Shown here: in pieces, positions 16,784 to 25,867 of the stretch
Position numbering within the stretch: position 1 is the stretch's first letter
How the letters are laid out: each line of letters starts with the position of its first letter
From: Marinobacter guineae
GTDB taxonomy: Bacteria > Pseudomonadota > Gammaproteobacteria > Pseudomonadales > Oleiphilaceae
DNA length: 64,000 bases
Reading direction: 5' to 3'
Assembly (NCBI RefSeq): GCF_002744735.1
Contig: NZ_KZ319342.1
Coordinates: forward strand, 168,354-232,353
The notes under the pieces: model-generated
The model's database searches: none
What the model saw: the letters and a program-made list of their open reading frames with translations, nothing else
Told to the model about the DNA's origin: nothing
Translations under genes and position numbers: made by a program

Positions 16784-18931
16784 ATGATTTACGAAGGTAA
16801 AGCCATCACGGTTAAAGAGATCGAAGGCGGGATCGCTCAGTTGAACTTCGACTTGCAGGGCGAGTCAGTAAACAAGTTCAACCGTCTTACTATTGAAGAG
16901 CTCCACGCCGCGACTGACGCATTGAAAGCGCAAAAGAACCTTAAGGGTCTGGTAGTGACCAGCTCCAAGGACAGCTTTATTGTCGGTGCCGACATTACCG
17001 AATTCACCGAGCTCTTTGCTGGCTCGGAAGAGGATCTGGTAGCCAACAACCTCAAGGCCAACGAAGTATTCAACGCCGTTGAAGACCTGCCGTTCCCGAC
17101 TGTTACCGCAATCAACGGTATGGCGCTGGGCGGCGGTTTCGAGATGTGCCTTGCGACCGATTACCGGGTTATGGACCCGAAGGCCAAAGTTGGTCTTCCG
17201 GAAGTGAAGCTGGGTATCTTCCCGGGCTTTGGCGGTACCGTGCGTCTGTCCCGTCTGGTGGGTGTCGACAACGCTGTAGAGTGGATCAGTGGTGGCACCG
17301 AGAACCGCGCCGATGCAGCGCTGAAAGTTGGTGCCGTTGACGCCGTGGTTGAGTCCGACAAGCTGGTTGAAGCTGCCGTTGCGATCATTAACCAGTGCAA
17401 CGAAGGCAAGCTGGACAACCAGGCCCGGCGTGAAGAAAAGAAGGGCAAAATCAAACTCAATGCCATGGAAAGCATGATGGCATTCGAGATCTCCAAGGCG
17501 TTTGTTGCCGGCAAGGCCGGCAAGAACTACCCGGCCCCGGTTGAAGCCATCAAGGTGATGCAGAAGCACGCCGGCATGACACGCGATAAGGCGATCGAAG
17601 TTGAAGCCAAAGGTTTTGCCAAGATGGCCAAAACCAACGTGGCGGCTTGCCTGGTTGGTCTGTTCCTGAACGACCAGGAGTTGAAGAAGAAGGCCAAGGC
17701 CTGGGAGAAAGAAGCCAATGACGTGAACCTGGCCGCTGTACTGGGCGCCGGTATCATGGGTGGTGGTGTTGCATTCCAGTCTGCGCTGAAAGGCACTCCG
17801 ATTATCATGAAGGACATCAACCAGGACGGTATCGCCCTGGGCCTGAAGGAAGCGAAGAAGCTTCTGACCAAGCGGGTCGATAAAGGCAAGATGAAGCCTG
17901 ACCAGATGGCAGACGTCCTCAACAGCATCACGCCGACCCTTAACTACGGTGATTTCAAGAACGTAGACCTGGTAGTTGAAGCCGTTGTCGAGAACCCGAA
18001 GGTCAAAGATGCGGTTTTGCGTGAAACCGAAGATGCGGTTCGCGAGGACACCATCCTGACTTCCAACACCTCCACCATCTCCATCAACCTTCTGGCCAAG
18101 AACCTGAAGCGTCCGGAGAACTTCTGTGGCATGCACTTCTTCAATCCGGTGCACATGATGCCGCTGGTTGAGGTTATTCGAGGCGAGAAGACCAGTGATC
18201 GTGCTATCGCGACCACCGTGGCTTATGCCAAGGCCATGGGCAAGACTCCGATCGTTGTCAACGATTGCCCGGGCTTCCTGGTTAACCGTGTTCTGTTCCC
18301 GTACTTCGGTGGCTTTGCCGCGCTGGTGCGTGACGGCGCCGATTTCCAGAAGATCGACAAGGTCATGGAAAAGTTCGGCTGGCCCATGGGCCCGGCGTAT
18401 CTGCTCGATGTGGTTGGCATGGACACCGCCAAGCACGCCAACGAAGTGATGGCAGATGGTTTCCCGGACCGCATGAAGGCCGACTTCAAGTCCGCCATTG
18501 ACGTGATGTTCGAGAACGACCGCTACGGCCAGAAGAACGACAAGGGCTTCTACAAGTACGAAGAAGACCGTAAGGGCAAGTCGAAGAAGATTGTCGACGA
18601 AGAAACCTACAAGCTCATTGAACCTGTGGTTGAGGGTAAGAAGGACTTCGAGGAAGACGACATCATCGCCCGCATGATGATCCCGCTGTGCCTGGAAACC
18701 GTTCGCTGCCTGGAAGATGGCATTGTCGAAGATCCGGCAGATGCTGATATGGGTCTGATTTTCGGTATCGGTTTCCCGCCGTTCCGTGGCGGCGCCCTGC
18801 GTTATATCGACGACATGGGTGTAGACAAGTTCGTCGAACTGGCAGACAAGTTTGCAGATCTTGGTCCTCTGTATCACCCGACCGAGAAGCTGCGTGAAAT
18901 GGCCAAGACTGGCAAAAAATTCTTTGGCTAA
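16784..18931 (+). CDS. fadB: Fatty-acid oxidation complex alpha subunit FadB
   Basis: Multifunctional beta-oxidation enzyme: enoyl-CoA hydratase/isomerase in the N-terminal third (FIVGADITEF, NGMALGGGFEMCLATDYRV, glutamates in GLPEVKLGIFPGFGG) and L-3-hydroxyacyl-CoA dehydrogenase in the rest (NAD loop VLGAGIMGGGVAF, catalytic HFFNPVHMMPLVEV). The 715-residue length fits. The ATG at 16784 has GGAGA 7 bases upstream; a TTG immediately before it is in frame but less likely. FadA follows after 26 bp, and the two subunits form an alpha2beta2 complex. Confidence 0.96.
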   Translation: MIYEGKAITVKEIEGGIAQLNFDLQGESVNKFNRLTIEELHAATDALKAQKNLKGLVVTSSKDSFIVGADITEFTELFAGSEEDLVANNLKANEVFNAVEDLPFPTVTAINGMALGGGFEMCLATDYRVMDPKAKVGLPEVKLGIFPGFGGTVRLSRLVGVDNAVEWISGGTENRADAALKVGAVDAVVESDKLVEAAVAIINQCNEGKLDNQARREEKKGKIKLNAMESMMAFEISKAFVAGKAGKNYPAPVEAIKVMQKHAGMTRDKAIEVEAKGFAKMAKTNVAACLVGLFLNDQELKKKAKAWEKEANDVNLAAVLGAGIMGGGVAFQSALKGTPIIMKDINQDGIALGLKEAKKLLTKRVDKGKMKPDQMADVLNSITPTLNYGDFKNVDLVVEAVVENPKVKDAVLRETEDAVREDTILTSNTSTISINLLAKNLKRPENFCGMHFFNPVHMMPLVEVIRGEKTSDRAIATTVAYAKAMGKTPIVVNDCPGFLVNRVLFPYFGGFAALVRDGADFQKIDKVMEKFGWPMGPAYLLDVVGMDTAKHANEVMADGFPDRMKADFKSAIDVMFENDRYGQKNDKGFYKYEEDRKGKSKKIVDEETYKLIEPVVEGKKDFEEDDIIARMMIPLCLETVRCLEDGIVEDPADADMGLIFGIGFPPFRGGALRYIDDMGVDKFVELADKFADLGPLYHPTEKLREMAKTGKKFFG

Positions 18932-18957
18932 CCCTGATTCCGAACGGAGAAAGATCT

Positions 18958-20133
18958 ATGAGCCTTAATCCGAGAGACGTTGTCGTCGTCGATTGCGTGC
19001 GGACTCCGATGGGTCGTGCCAAAAACGGTTGTTTCCGGAATGTGCGTGCAGAAACCCTGTCCGCCGCTCTGATTGAAGCACTGTTTGAGCGCAACCCGAA
19101 GCTCGACCCGAAAGAAGTTGAAGATGTGATCTGGGGCTGTGTAAACCAGACCAAGGAACAGGGCTTCAACGTGGCGCGGCAGATTTCTCTGCTGACCCGC
19201 ATTCCCCATGAGTCTGCGGCTCAGACAGTGAACCGGCTGTGTGGTTCCTCCATGAGCGCGATCCATACGGCTGCCCAAGCCATTATGACCGGTAATGGCG
19301 ATGTGTTCGTTGTTGGTGGTGTGGAGCACATGGGGCACGTTCCCATGACTGAAGGCTTCGACCACAACCCCGCTGCGTCCAAATACACTGCCAAGGCCTC
19401 CAATATGATGGGCCTTACTGCAGAAATGCTCGCCAAGATGCATGGCATTACCCGTAAGCAGCAGGATGAGTTTGGTGCCCGGTCACACCGTCTTGCCCAT
19501 GAAGCAACTCTTGAAGGCCGTTTCAATAACGAAATCGTGCCCATCGAAGGTCACGACGAGAATGGCTTTGTGAAGCTGATCGAAGAAGACGAGACCATTC
19601 GTCCGGACACAACCGTGGAGTCACTCGGCCAGCTGAAGCCGGCCTTTGATCCGAAGAATGGCACCGTTACTGCCGGTACCTCTTCGCAGTTGACCGACGG
19701 CGCTGCAGCGATGGTTCTCATGTCGGCAGAGCGTGCCGAGGCCCTGGGTTTGAAGCCGATTGCCAGGGTCCGCAGCATGGCTGTTGCCGGCTGTGATCCC
19801 GCAATCATGGGTTACGGTCCGGTTCCGGCCACAAAAAAGGCGCTCAAGCGTGCAGGCCTGAAGGTTGAGGATATCGACTTCTGGGAACTGAACGAAGCCT
19901 TCGCTGGCCAGTCCCTGCCGGTTTTGAAAGACCTCAAACTGCTGGGCGTAATGGCGGAGAAAGTGAACCTGAACGGCGGCGCGATTGCCCTGGGCCATCC
20001 GCTGGGCTGCTCTGGTGCGCGTATCTCAACAACCCTGCTGAATGTCATGCAGGCCAAAGGCGGTAAGCTTGGTGTTTCCACCATGTGTATCGGTCTTGGG
20101 CAGGGCATTGCAACTGTGTGGGAGCGCCTCTGA
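18958..20133 (+). CDS. fadA: 3-ketoacyl-CoA thiolase FadA
   Basis: Last step of beta-oxidation: cleaves 3-ketoacyl-CoA with CoA to give acetyl-CoA. The nucleophile is Cys95 in NRLCGSSMSA; the C-terminal GGAIALGHPLGCSGAR and MCIGLGQG carry the catalytic His and the second Cys. It is 391 residues, the usual size, with a strong CGGAGAAAG ribosome site. It is the beta subunit partner of FadB and is followed by an intrinsic terminator. Confidence 0.97.
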   Translation: MSLNPRDVVVVDCVRTPMGRAKNGCFRNVRAETLSAALIEALFERNPKLDPKEVEDVIWGCVNQTKEQGFNVARQISLLTRIPHESAAQTVNRLCGSSMSAIHTAAQAIMTGNGDVFVVGGVEHMGHVPMTEGFDHNPAASKYTAKASNMMGLTAEMLAKMHGITRKQQDEFGARSHRLAHEATLEGRFNNEIVPIEGHDENGFVKLIEEDETIRPDTTVESLGQLKPAFDPKNGTVTAGTSSQLTDGAAAMVLMSAERAEALGLKPIARVRSMAVAGCDPAIMGYGPVPATKKALKRAGLKVEDIDFWELNEAFAGQSLPVLKDLKLLGVMAEKVNLNGGAIALGHPLGCSGARISTTLLNVMQAKGGKLGVSTMCIGLGQGIATVWERL

Positions 20134-20168
20134 TTCGGTAAGCCGAATTGCAAGCAAGCTCTCTGGAG

Positions 20169-20190
20169 GCCCGGCAAATGCCGGGCTTTC
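20169..20190 (+). terminator. Intrinsic terminator after fadA
   Basis: GCCCGGC-AAAT-GCCGGGC forms a perfect 7-bp stem followed by TTTC, 36 bp after the fadA stop. The T run is short. Confidence 0.7.
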
Positions 20191-20250
20191 CTGTCTCTGA
20201 CCGCGCAAAAAAGCCGGCTATAAACAGAAGAATGGGTTGTCTTGCTTTTC

Positions 20251-20279
20251 TTGACCCTGTAAAACAATGCACCTATACC
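20251..20279 (+). promoter_or_regulatory. Sigma-70 promoter of topA
   Basis: -35 TTGACC (20251-20256), 17-bp spacer, -10 TATACC (20274-20279), giving a leader of about 95 nt before topA. Confidence 0.65.
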
Positions 20280-20381
20280 AATGTGGCGGCTATTGAGTGT
20301 TTTCTAGCCGACTGATTTTACAGCGAGTTTACGGTTTGCTGATTTTTCAACCGATTATCGCCAAGGACACAGATCTCCGAT

Positions 20382-23024
20382 ATGGGTAAAAGTCTCGTTA
20401 TTGTCGAGTCGCCAGCGAAAGCGAAGACCATCAACAAATACCTGGGCCCCGACTTCATCGTGAAGTCGAGCGTTGGGCATATTCGTGATCTCCCCGTCAG
20501 CGGAAGTGGATCGCAGTCTGATCCCAAGGAACGGGCCAGACAGGCTGCTGCTACCCGGAAGATGAACCCGGACGAGAAAGCCACGCACAAGAAGCGTAAG
20601 GCCCGGGAGCAGCTGGTGGCGCGGATGGGTGTTGATCCGGATCACGACTGGAGTGCCCGTTACGAGATCCTGCCTGGCAAGGAAAAGGTGGTCAGCGAAC
20701 TCAAACGCCTGGCGAAATCTGCTGACCATATCTACCTCGCAACGGATTTGGACCGTGAAGGGGAGGCGATTGCCTGGCACTTGCAGGAAACGATTGGTGG
20801 CGAGCCGGAAAAATACCGGCGAGTGGTGTTTAACGAGATCACCAAACGCGCCATTCAGGAGGCCTTCAAGGACCCCGGCAATCTTGACACCAACCGTGTG
20901 AATGCCCAGCAGGCAAGGCGCTTCCTGGACCGTGTCGTGGGCTACATGGTCTCTCCGCTGTTGTGGGCCAAGATTGCCCGAGGCCTGTCGGCGGGTCGGG
21001 TTCAGTCGGTCGCCGTGCGGCTGATTGCGGATCGGGAGCGGGAGATCCGGAAATTCGTACCGGAGGAGTTCTGGCAGCTTCATGCTGATCTCGCGTCCGA
21101 AAAGGCTGACCAGCCGGTTCGGTTTGAGGTAACCCGCCACGACGACAAGCCCTACCGGCCGGTTAATGAGCAACAAAGCACCGAACATGTTAACCGCCTG
21201 AAGGCCGGCGACTTCAAGGTTGCCAAGCGCGAGGACAAGCCGACCCGGTCCCGGCCATCCGCGCCCTTTATTACCTCTACGCTGCAGCAGGCTGCGAGCA
21301 ACCGCATGGGCTTCAGTGTCAAGAAAACCATGATGCTGGCACAGCGCCTGTACGAAGCTGGCTTCATTACCTACATGCGGACCGACTCCACCAACCTGAG
21401 CCAGGACGCAGTCAACAGTTGCCGGGATTTTGTTCAGAAGCAGTTCGGGGATAAGTACCTTCCTGAAAAGCCGAGGGTCTACGGCAGCAAGGAGGGCGCC
21501 CAGGAGGCTCACGAGGCTATTCGCCCGACCGAGGTGAGTCGTCGGCCGGCTGATATCAGTGGCCTTGAGAAGGACGCAGAGAAGCTCTATGACCTGATCT
21601 GGCGGCAGTTTATGGCCTGCCAGATGGCCGATGCCGAGTTCCTGAGTACCTCCATTGTGGTGGCCAATGGTGACTACGAGCTGCGCGCCCGTGGCCGGAT
21701 CATCAAGTTTGATGGTTTCCTCAAGGCCGCTCCCCAGTCTGCGAAGAAAGACGAGGATGTCTCGCTGCCGGATATTCAGGTGAATGAAGTTCTGGATCTG
21801 AAAAAGCTGGATCCGAGCCAGCACTTTACTAAACCTGCACCCAGGTACACGGAAGCCAGTCTGGTTAAAGAGCTTGAAAAGCAGGGCATTGGCCGCCCTT
21901 CGACCTATGCCTCCATCATTTCCACCATTCAGGATCGTGGCTATGTGCGGCTACAGAACCGCCGTTTCTATGCGGAAAAGATGGGCGAAATCGTCACCGA
22001 GCGACTGTCGGAATCGTTCCCGAACCTGATGGATTTCGATTTCACCGCGAAGATGGAAGACGAACTGGATGAGATTGCGGAGGGTGAGGTCCAGTGGAAA
22101 AAGGTCCTGAATGATTTTTATGGCCGTTTCCGGCAACAGCTGGAGAAGGCTGAAAGTGCCGACGACGGTGGCATGCGGGCCAATACGCCCACCGAAACGG
22201 ATATCCCGTGTCCCAGTTGCGGCCGCAATATGCAGATTCGTGTGGCCAGCACGGGTGTATTCCTGGGGTGCTCAGGGTATTCGCTGCCCCCGAAGGAGCG
22301 CTGCAAAACCACCATCAACCTGGTTTCAGGCGATGAGGTCGTCAGCGCCGAGGATGACGTCGAAGGTGAGGGAGAGACCCGCCTGCTCCGGAAAAAGCGC
22401 CGGTGCCCGAAGTGTGGCACGGCCATGGACAGCTATCTGGTCGACGAAACCCGCAAGCTGCATGTCTGCGGTAATAACCCGGACTGCTCCGGGTACGAAG
22501 TAGAGAAGGGTACCTTCCGAATCAAGGGCTACGACGGTCCAACATTGGAGTGTGACAAGTGCGGCTCTGAGATGCAGCTGAAAACCGGCCGCTTTGGCAA
22601 GTATTTCGGCTGTACCAACACAGAATGTAAAAACACTCGTAAGCTGCTGAAAAGCGGGGAGCCTGCGCCTCCCAAAATGGATCCGGTTCCGATGCCGGAA
22701 TTGCAGTGCCAGAAGGTAGATGACACTTACGTGCTGCGGGATGGGGCCTCAGGCTTGTTCCTGGCGGCCAGCAAGTTCCCGAAAAACCGTGAGACCCGAC
22801 CGCCATTGGTCATGGAGATCAAGCCGCATCGTAAGGAAATTGATCCAAAGTACGATTTCCTGATGGACGCGCCTGAGCGTGATCCGGAAGGCAATCCGAC
22901 GGTTATCCGTTACAGTCGCAAGACCAAGGAGCAGTATGTCATGTCCGAGAAGGACGGGAAGGCGACGGGCTGGTCTGCCTGGTATGTGAACGGGAAGTGG
23001 CAGCCACAGGATAAGAAAAAGTAA
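20382..23024 (+). CDS. topA: DNA topoisomerase I
   Basis: Type IA topoisomerase that relaxes negative supercoils. The N-terminal TOPRIM domain (KSLVIVESPAKAKTI, ATDLDREGEAIAWHL) and the active-site tyrosine region GFITYMRTDSTNLS are intact. The C-terminal part has three topoisomerase zinc-finger units, CPSCGRNM...C, CPKCGTAM...C and CDKCGSEM...C (about residues 615-760), followed by a basic tail. It is 880 residues, close to E. coli TopA (865). It has its own promoter and ends at a palindromic element. Confidence 0.97.
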   Translation: MGKSLVIVESPAKAKTINKYLGPDFIVKSSVGHIRDLPVSGSGSQSDPKERARQAAATRKMNPDEKATHKKRKAREQLVARMGVDPDHDWSARYEILPGKEKVVSELKRLAKSADHIYLATDLDREGEAIAWHLQETIGGEPEKYRRVVFNEITKRAIQEAFKDPGNLDTNRVNAQQARRFLDRVVGYMVSPLLWAKIARGLSAGRVQSVAVRLIADREREIRKFVPEEFWQLHADLASEKADQPVRFEVTRHDDKPYRPVNEQQSTEHVNRLKAGDFKVAKREDKPTRSRPSAPFITSTLQQAASNRMGFSVKKTMMLAQRLYEAGFITYMRTDSTNLSQDAVNSCRDFVQKQFGDKYLPEKPRVYGSKEGAQEAHEAIRPTEVSRRPADISGLEKDAEKLYDLIWRQFMACQMADAEFLSTSIVVANGDYELRARGRIIKFDGFLKAAPQSAKKDEDVSLPDIQVNEVLDLKKLDPSQHFTKPAPRYTEASLVKELEKQGIGRPSTYASIISTIQDRGYVRLQNRRFYAEKMGEIVTERLSESFPNLMDFDFTAKMEDELDEIAEGEVQWKKVLNDFYGRFRQQLEKAESADDGGMRANTPTETDIPCPSCGRNMQIRVASTGVFLGCSGYSLPPKERCKTTINLVSGDEVVSAEDDVEGEGETRLLRKKRRCPKCGTAMDSYLVDETRKLHVCGNNPDCSGYEVEKGTFRIKGYDGPTLECDKCGSEMQLKTGRFGKYFGCTNTECKNTRKLLKSGEPAPPKMDPVPMPELQCQKVDDTYVLRDGASGLFLAASKFPKNRETRPPLVMEIKPHRKEIDPKYDFLMDAPERDPEGNPTVIRYSRKTKEQYVMSEKDGKATGWSAWYVNGKWQPQDKKK

Positions 23025-23037
23025 TGCAGTCGAATAA

Positions 23038-23067
23038 GGGGTCAGATGAAAGCTTTCATCTGACCCC
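23038..23067. repeat. Perfect 30-bp palindrome, REP-like, between convergent genes
   Basis: A perfect inverted repeat of two 15-bp arms with no spacer: GGGGTCAGATGAAAG followed by its exact complement. It starts 13 bp after the topA stop and is followed by an AT-rich stretch ending in TTTTT (23076-23080). It could terminate transcription from both sides. The GGGGTCAGATGAAA arm is of a type I recall as a dispersed palindrome in proteobacterial genomes linked to REP-type (TnpA-REP/RAYT) elements; copy number cannot be judged from this window. Confidence 0.75.
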
Positions 23068-23091
23068 GATTTAACTTTTTATTTCAAGTAA

Positions 23092-23964
23092 TTACCGGAA
23101 TTTTCTAAGACGCTGTATCAGGGACGATGTGTCCCAGCGTTTCCCGCCCATCGACTGGACGTCTGCATAGAACTGATCCACCAGAGCGGTCACCGGCAGT
23201 GAGGCATTGACCTTGCGGGCCTCCTCAAGACAAATGCCCAGATCTTTCCGCATCCAGTCCACGGCAAAGCCGTGTTCAAACTCGCCGGCAATCATGGTGC
23301 CGGAGCGATTTTCCATCTGCCAGGATTGGGCAGCGCCTTTGGAAATGACATCCACCACTTTCGCGACATCCAGTTCTGCCTGTTCGGCAAAATGCAGTGC
23401 CTCCGAAAGACCCTGTACCAGCCCGGCAATGGCAATCTGGTTTACCATTTTGGTTTTCTGGCCACTACCGGCAGGTCCCATCAGGTTTAGAGCGCGGGCG
23501 TAGTGCTCCATAACGGGCTGGGCTTTGGCGTAGTCTTGTTCGGAGCCTCCACACATTATGGTCAGTTTGCCGTTTTCAGCGCCCTGCTGGCCGCCGGAAA
23601 CGGGGGCATCGACAAAACCCATCCCGTTGCGGCGGGCGGCCTCGGCGAGGTATTCGGCAATGCCCGCGGAGGCAGTGGTGTGGTCGACCAGAACGGCACC
23701 TTCCTGAGCGTTGGCAAGGATGCCTTCATCGCCCTCGTAGACCGCCTTCAGGTCCTTGTCAGCACCTACGCAGGTCAGAATGATATCGGCGCCCTTGACG
23801 GCTTCAGCAATGGTGGTGCAGCTGGTTCCGGAATAATCCTCTGCCCATTGCTCTGATTTGGCGGACGTCCGATTCCAGACCCTGACGGTGAGCCCGGCTT
23901 TGGCCAGGTGGCCGGCCATCGGAAAGCCCATGACGCCCAGGCCGATAAATGCTGCTGTAGTCAT
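23092..23964 (-). CDS. NAD(P)-dependent beta-hydroxyacid dehydrogenase (GarR/MmsB family)
   Basis: 290-residue member of the 3-hydroxyisobutyrate / tartronate semialdehyde reductase family. The N-terminal dinucleotide loop is FIGLGVMGFPMAGHL, the substrate motif DAPVSGGQQGAENGKLT, and the catalytic lysine is in GSGQKTKMVNQ. These families cannot be told apart by eye, so the substrate (3-hydroxyisobutyrate, tartronate semialdehyde or succinic semialdehyde) is open. It stands alone, with no valine or glyoxylate genes beside it. The gltA terminator separates it from gltA. Confidence 0.9.
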   Translation of the reverse strand: MTTAAFIGLGVMGFPMAGHLAKAGLTVRVWNRTSAKSEQWAEDYSGTSCTTIAEAVKGADIILTCVGADKDLKAVYEGDEGILANAQEGAVLVDHTTASAGIAEYLAEAARRNGMGFVDAPVSGGQQGAENGKLTIMCGGSEQDYAKAQPVMEHYARALNLMGPAGSGQKTKMVNQIAIAGLVQGLSEALHFAEQAELDVAKVVDVISKGAAQSWQMENRSGTMIAGEFEHGFAVDWMRKDLGICLEEARKVNASLPVTALVDQFYADVQSMGGKRWDTSSLIQRLRKFR

Positions 23965-24025
23965 TGATTTCTCCTCTTATGTTTTTGTTGAGTTAACTTA
24001 TCATAGAAGAGCGGGGCTGGCCGTG

Positions 24026-24056
24026 AATAAAAAAGGCCGCTGAATCAGCGACCTTT
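24026..24056 (-). terminator. Intrinsic terminator after gltA
   Basis: On the minus strand AAAGGTCGCTG-ATT-CAGCGGCCTTT makes an 11-bp stem (one G-U pair) followed by TTTATTC, 26 bp after the gltA stop. Confidence 0.85.
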
Positions 24057-24081
24057 GTATTGCGGGTCCGACGTGCCGGAT

Positions 24082-25356
24082 TTATGTTTTCGGGTAGTCC
24101 CGCTTTTCTGAGCCAGTATACAGCTGGCGTGGACGGCCGATGCGATAATCGCCGCTGACCATCTCGTTCCAGTGCGAGAACCAGCCGATGGTCCTCGACA
24201 TGGCGAAGATGACAGTGAACATGGATGTGGGGATGCCGATAGCCTTGAGAATCAGGCCGGAGTAAAAGTCCACGTTCGGGTACAGTTTGCGCTGAACGAA
24301 GTAGTCGTCTTCCAGTGCGATTTTCTCCAGACGCTGGGCGATCTTCAGCAGGGGATCGTTTTCCAGTCCAAGCTCGGTCAGGACCTCGTGGGCGGTTTCG
24401 GCCATAACCTTGGCGCGCGGATCAAAGTTCTTGTAAACCCGATGCCCAAAGCCCATCAGGCGGAAAGGATCGTCTTTGTCCTTGGCCTTGGCAATGAACT
24501 TCTCGATATTGGATTCGTCGCCGATTTCCGCCAGCATGTCCAGAACGGCTTCGTTGGCGCCGCCGTGAGCTGGCCCCCAGAGGGCAGCAATGCCGGAAGC
24601 AATGCAGGCGTACGGGTTGGCTCCGGTAGATCCGGCAAGGCGTACGGTAGATGTGGACGCATTCTGCTCGTGATCCGCGTGCAGAATAAAGATCTTGTCC
24701 ATTGCCTTGGCCAGGATCGGGTTCGGCTTGTACTCCTCGCAGGGCACCCCAAACATCATCTGCAGGAAGTTTTCGGAGTAGGACAGATTATTGCGCGGAT
24801 ACATGAACGGCTGGCCGAGGCTGTACTTGTAGCACCAGGCTGCGATGGTCGGCATTTTTGCGATCAGACGATGAGCGGTGATCTCCCGCTGAGTCTGATC
24901 GGTAACGTCCATCTGGTCGTGGTAAAAGGCTGAGAGGGCGCCGACAACGCCACACATGATGGCCATCGGGTGCGCGTCACGACGGAAACCCTGGAAGAAG
25001 TTCCGCATCTGGTCGTGCAGCATGGTGTGGTTCTTGATGGTGTCGTGGAACTGCTTGTTCTCTTCAGCGCTGGGCAGCTCGCCATGGAGCAGGAGATAAC
25101 AGACCTCGAGGTAGTCCGAGTGTTCGGCCAGCTGTTCAATCGGGTAGCCGCGGTGCAGGAGAACGCCGTTTGCACCGTCAATGTAGGTGATGGCCGATTC
25201 GCAGGCTGCTGTGGATACGAATCCCGGATCGTATGTGAAAACGCCTTCCTGGACTAGGCCTCGTACGTCGATAACGTCAGGGCCGACGGTGCCGGAATAA
25301 ACCGGTAGCTCAATGGACTTATCCCCCACCGAGAGCGTGGCTTTCCTGTCGGTCAT
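24082..25356 (-). CDS. gltA: Citrate synthase, type II
   Basis: Condenses oxaloacetate and acetyl-CoA to citrate. It is 424 residues with the N-terminal domain characteristic of the large hexameric, NADH-sensitive form found in Gram-negative bacteria. Active-site segments are present: HADHEQNASTSTVRLAGST, GFGHRVYKNFDPRA and the C-terminal substrate arginine region. It is divergent from sdhCDAB, an arrangement shared with Pseudomonas, and has its own near-consensus promoter and terminator. Confidence 0.97.
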   Translation of the reverse strand: MTDRKATLSVGDKSIELPVYSGTVGPDVIDVRGLVQEGVFTYDPGFVSTAACESAITYIDGANGVLLHRGYPIEQLAEHSDYLEVCYLLLHGELPSAEENKQFHDTIKNHTMLHDQMRNFFQGFRRDAHPMAIMCGVVGALSAFYHDQMDVTDQTQREITAHRLIAKMPTIAAWCYKYSLGQPFMYPRNNLSYSENFLQMMFGVPCEEYKPNPILAKAMDKIFILHADHEQNASTSTVRLAGSTGANPYACIASGIAALWGPAHGGANEAVLDMLAEIGDESNIEKFIAKAKDKDDPFRLMGFGHRVYKNFDPRAKVMAETAHEVLTELGLENDPLLKIAQRLEKIALEDDYFVQRKLYPNVDFYSGLILKAIGIPTSMFTVIFAMSRTIGWFSHWNEMVSGDYRIGRPRQLYTGSEKRDYPKT

Positions 25357-25477
25357 GGTGCTCTCCTATTTATCAGCTTTGACAGCTTAATCTACATTTA
25401 TAGATGCGCTTGGAGTCTGCGCGAACTCTGTCGCGCGGATTCTTGGAAGGCGCGTATTATCGCAAAACTGGCGGCAA

Positions 25478-25505
25478 AATATAGGGCGTTGGCTTTTTTT
25501 GTCAA
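25478..25505 (-). promoter_or_regulatory. Sigma-70 promoter of gltA
   Basis: On the minus strand: -35 TTGACA (25500-25505), 16-bp spacer containing a run of T/A, -10 TATATT (25478-25483). The -35 is perfect and the -10 five of six. The expected start is near 25471. Confidence 0.8.
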
Positions 25506-25655
25506 TGGAAGAGTCAGGAAAAGCCGGAATTTGACATTGGTTGTAAATGAGGGATATCCCGAATAACAACGGATTGGGGTAAGAAAAGAATTTGTCAATA
25601 ATCCTTATAGATTGCCTAACCCCCTGAAATACGCGGCCCACGGGACGTTGCAGGT

Positions 25656-25684
25656 TTGTAATTGCTTAGGGTACTCCTTATAAT
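25656..25684 (+). promoter_or_regulatory. Sigma-70 promoter of sdhCDAB
   Basis: -35 TTGTAA (25656-25661), 17-bp spacer, perfect -10 TATAAT (25679-25684). The expected start near 25691 gives a leader of about 175 nt. Confidence 0.65.
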
Positions 25685-25867
25685 CCGTAGCCCGGAATCG
25701 GGGATAAGCCTTTTTTTGGTGCCTGTAAATAGCGGGTTGCCGGAGAGGTTTCCTCCCTCCTGAGCCAATCGTGTGCCGGTTTCGTATCTGCACGCTGATC
25801 TTTACATACCAACCATCCGCACCCGGTTTTCCGGTTCCGCGGAACCAAAAGAGAGTGTGAGAGCGCT

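Larger units (their letters stand above)
25357..25867. promoter_or_regulatory. Divergent gltA / sdhC regulatory region
   Basis: 511 bp with no convincing gene. It holds a strong minus-strand promoter for gltA (25478-25505) and a plausible plus-strand promoter for sdhC (25656-25684). An additional plus-strand TTGACA at 25531-25536 has only a poor -10 (GATATC). Both operons have leaders longer than 100 nt (about 115 nt for gltA, about 175 nt for sdhC). I found no obvious intrinsic terminator or known riboswitch in either leader. Confidence 0.7.

Noticed and set aside
16865..18877. 670-codon open frame on the minus strand inside fadB
   Set aside because: FadB is unambiguous, and the antisense translation is rich in His and Val with no domain, typical of a codon-bias shadow.
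20355..21824. 489-codon open frame opposite the topA 5' half
   Set aside because: Fully overlaps the TOPRIM and catalytic core of topA; no ribosome site or domain.
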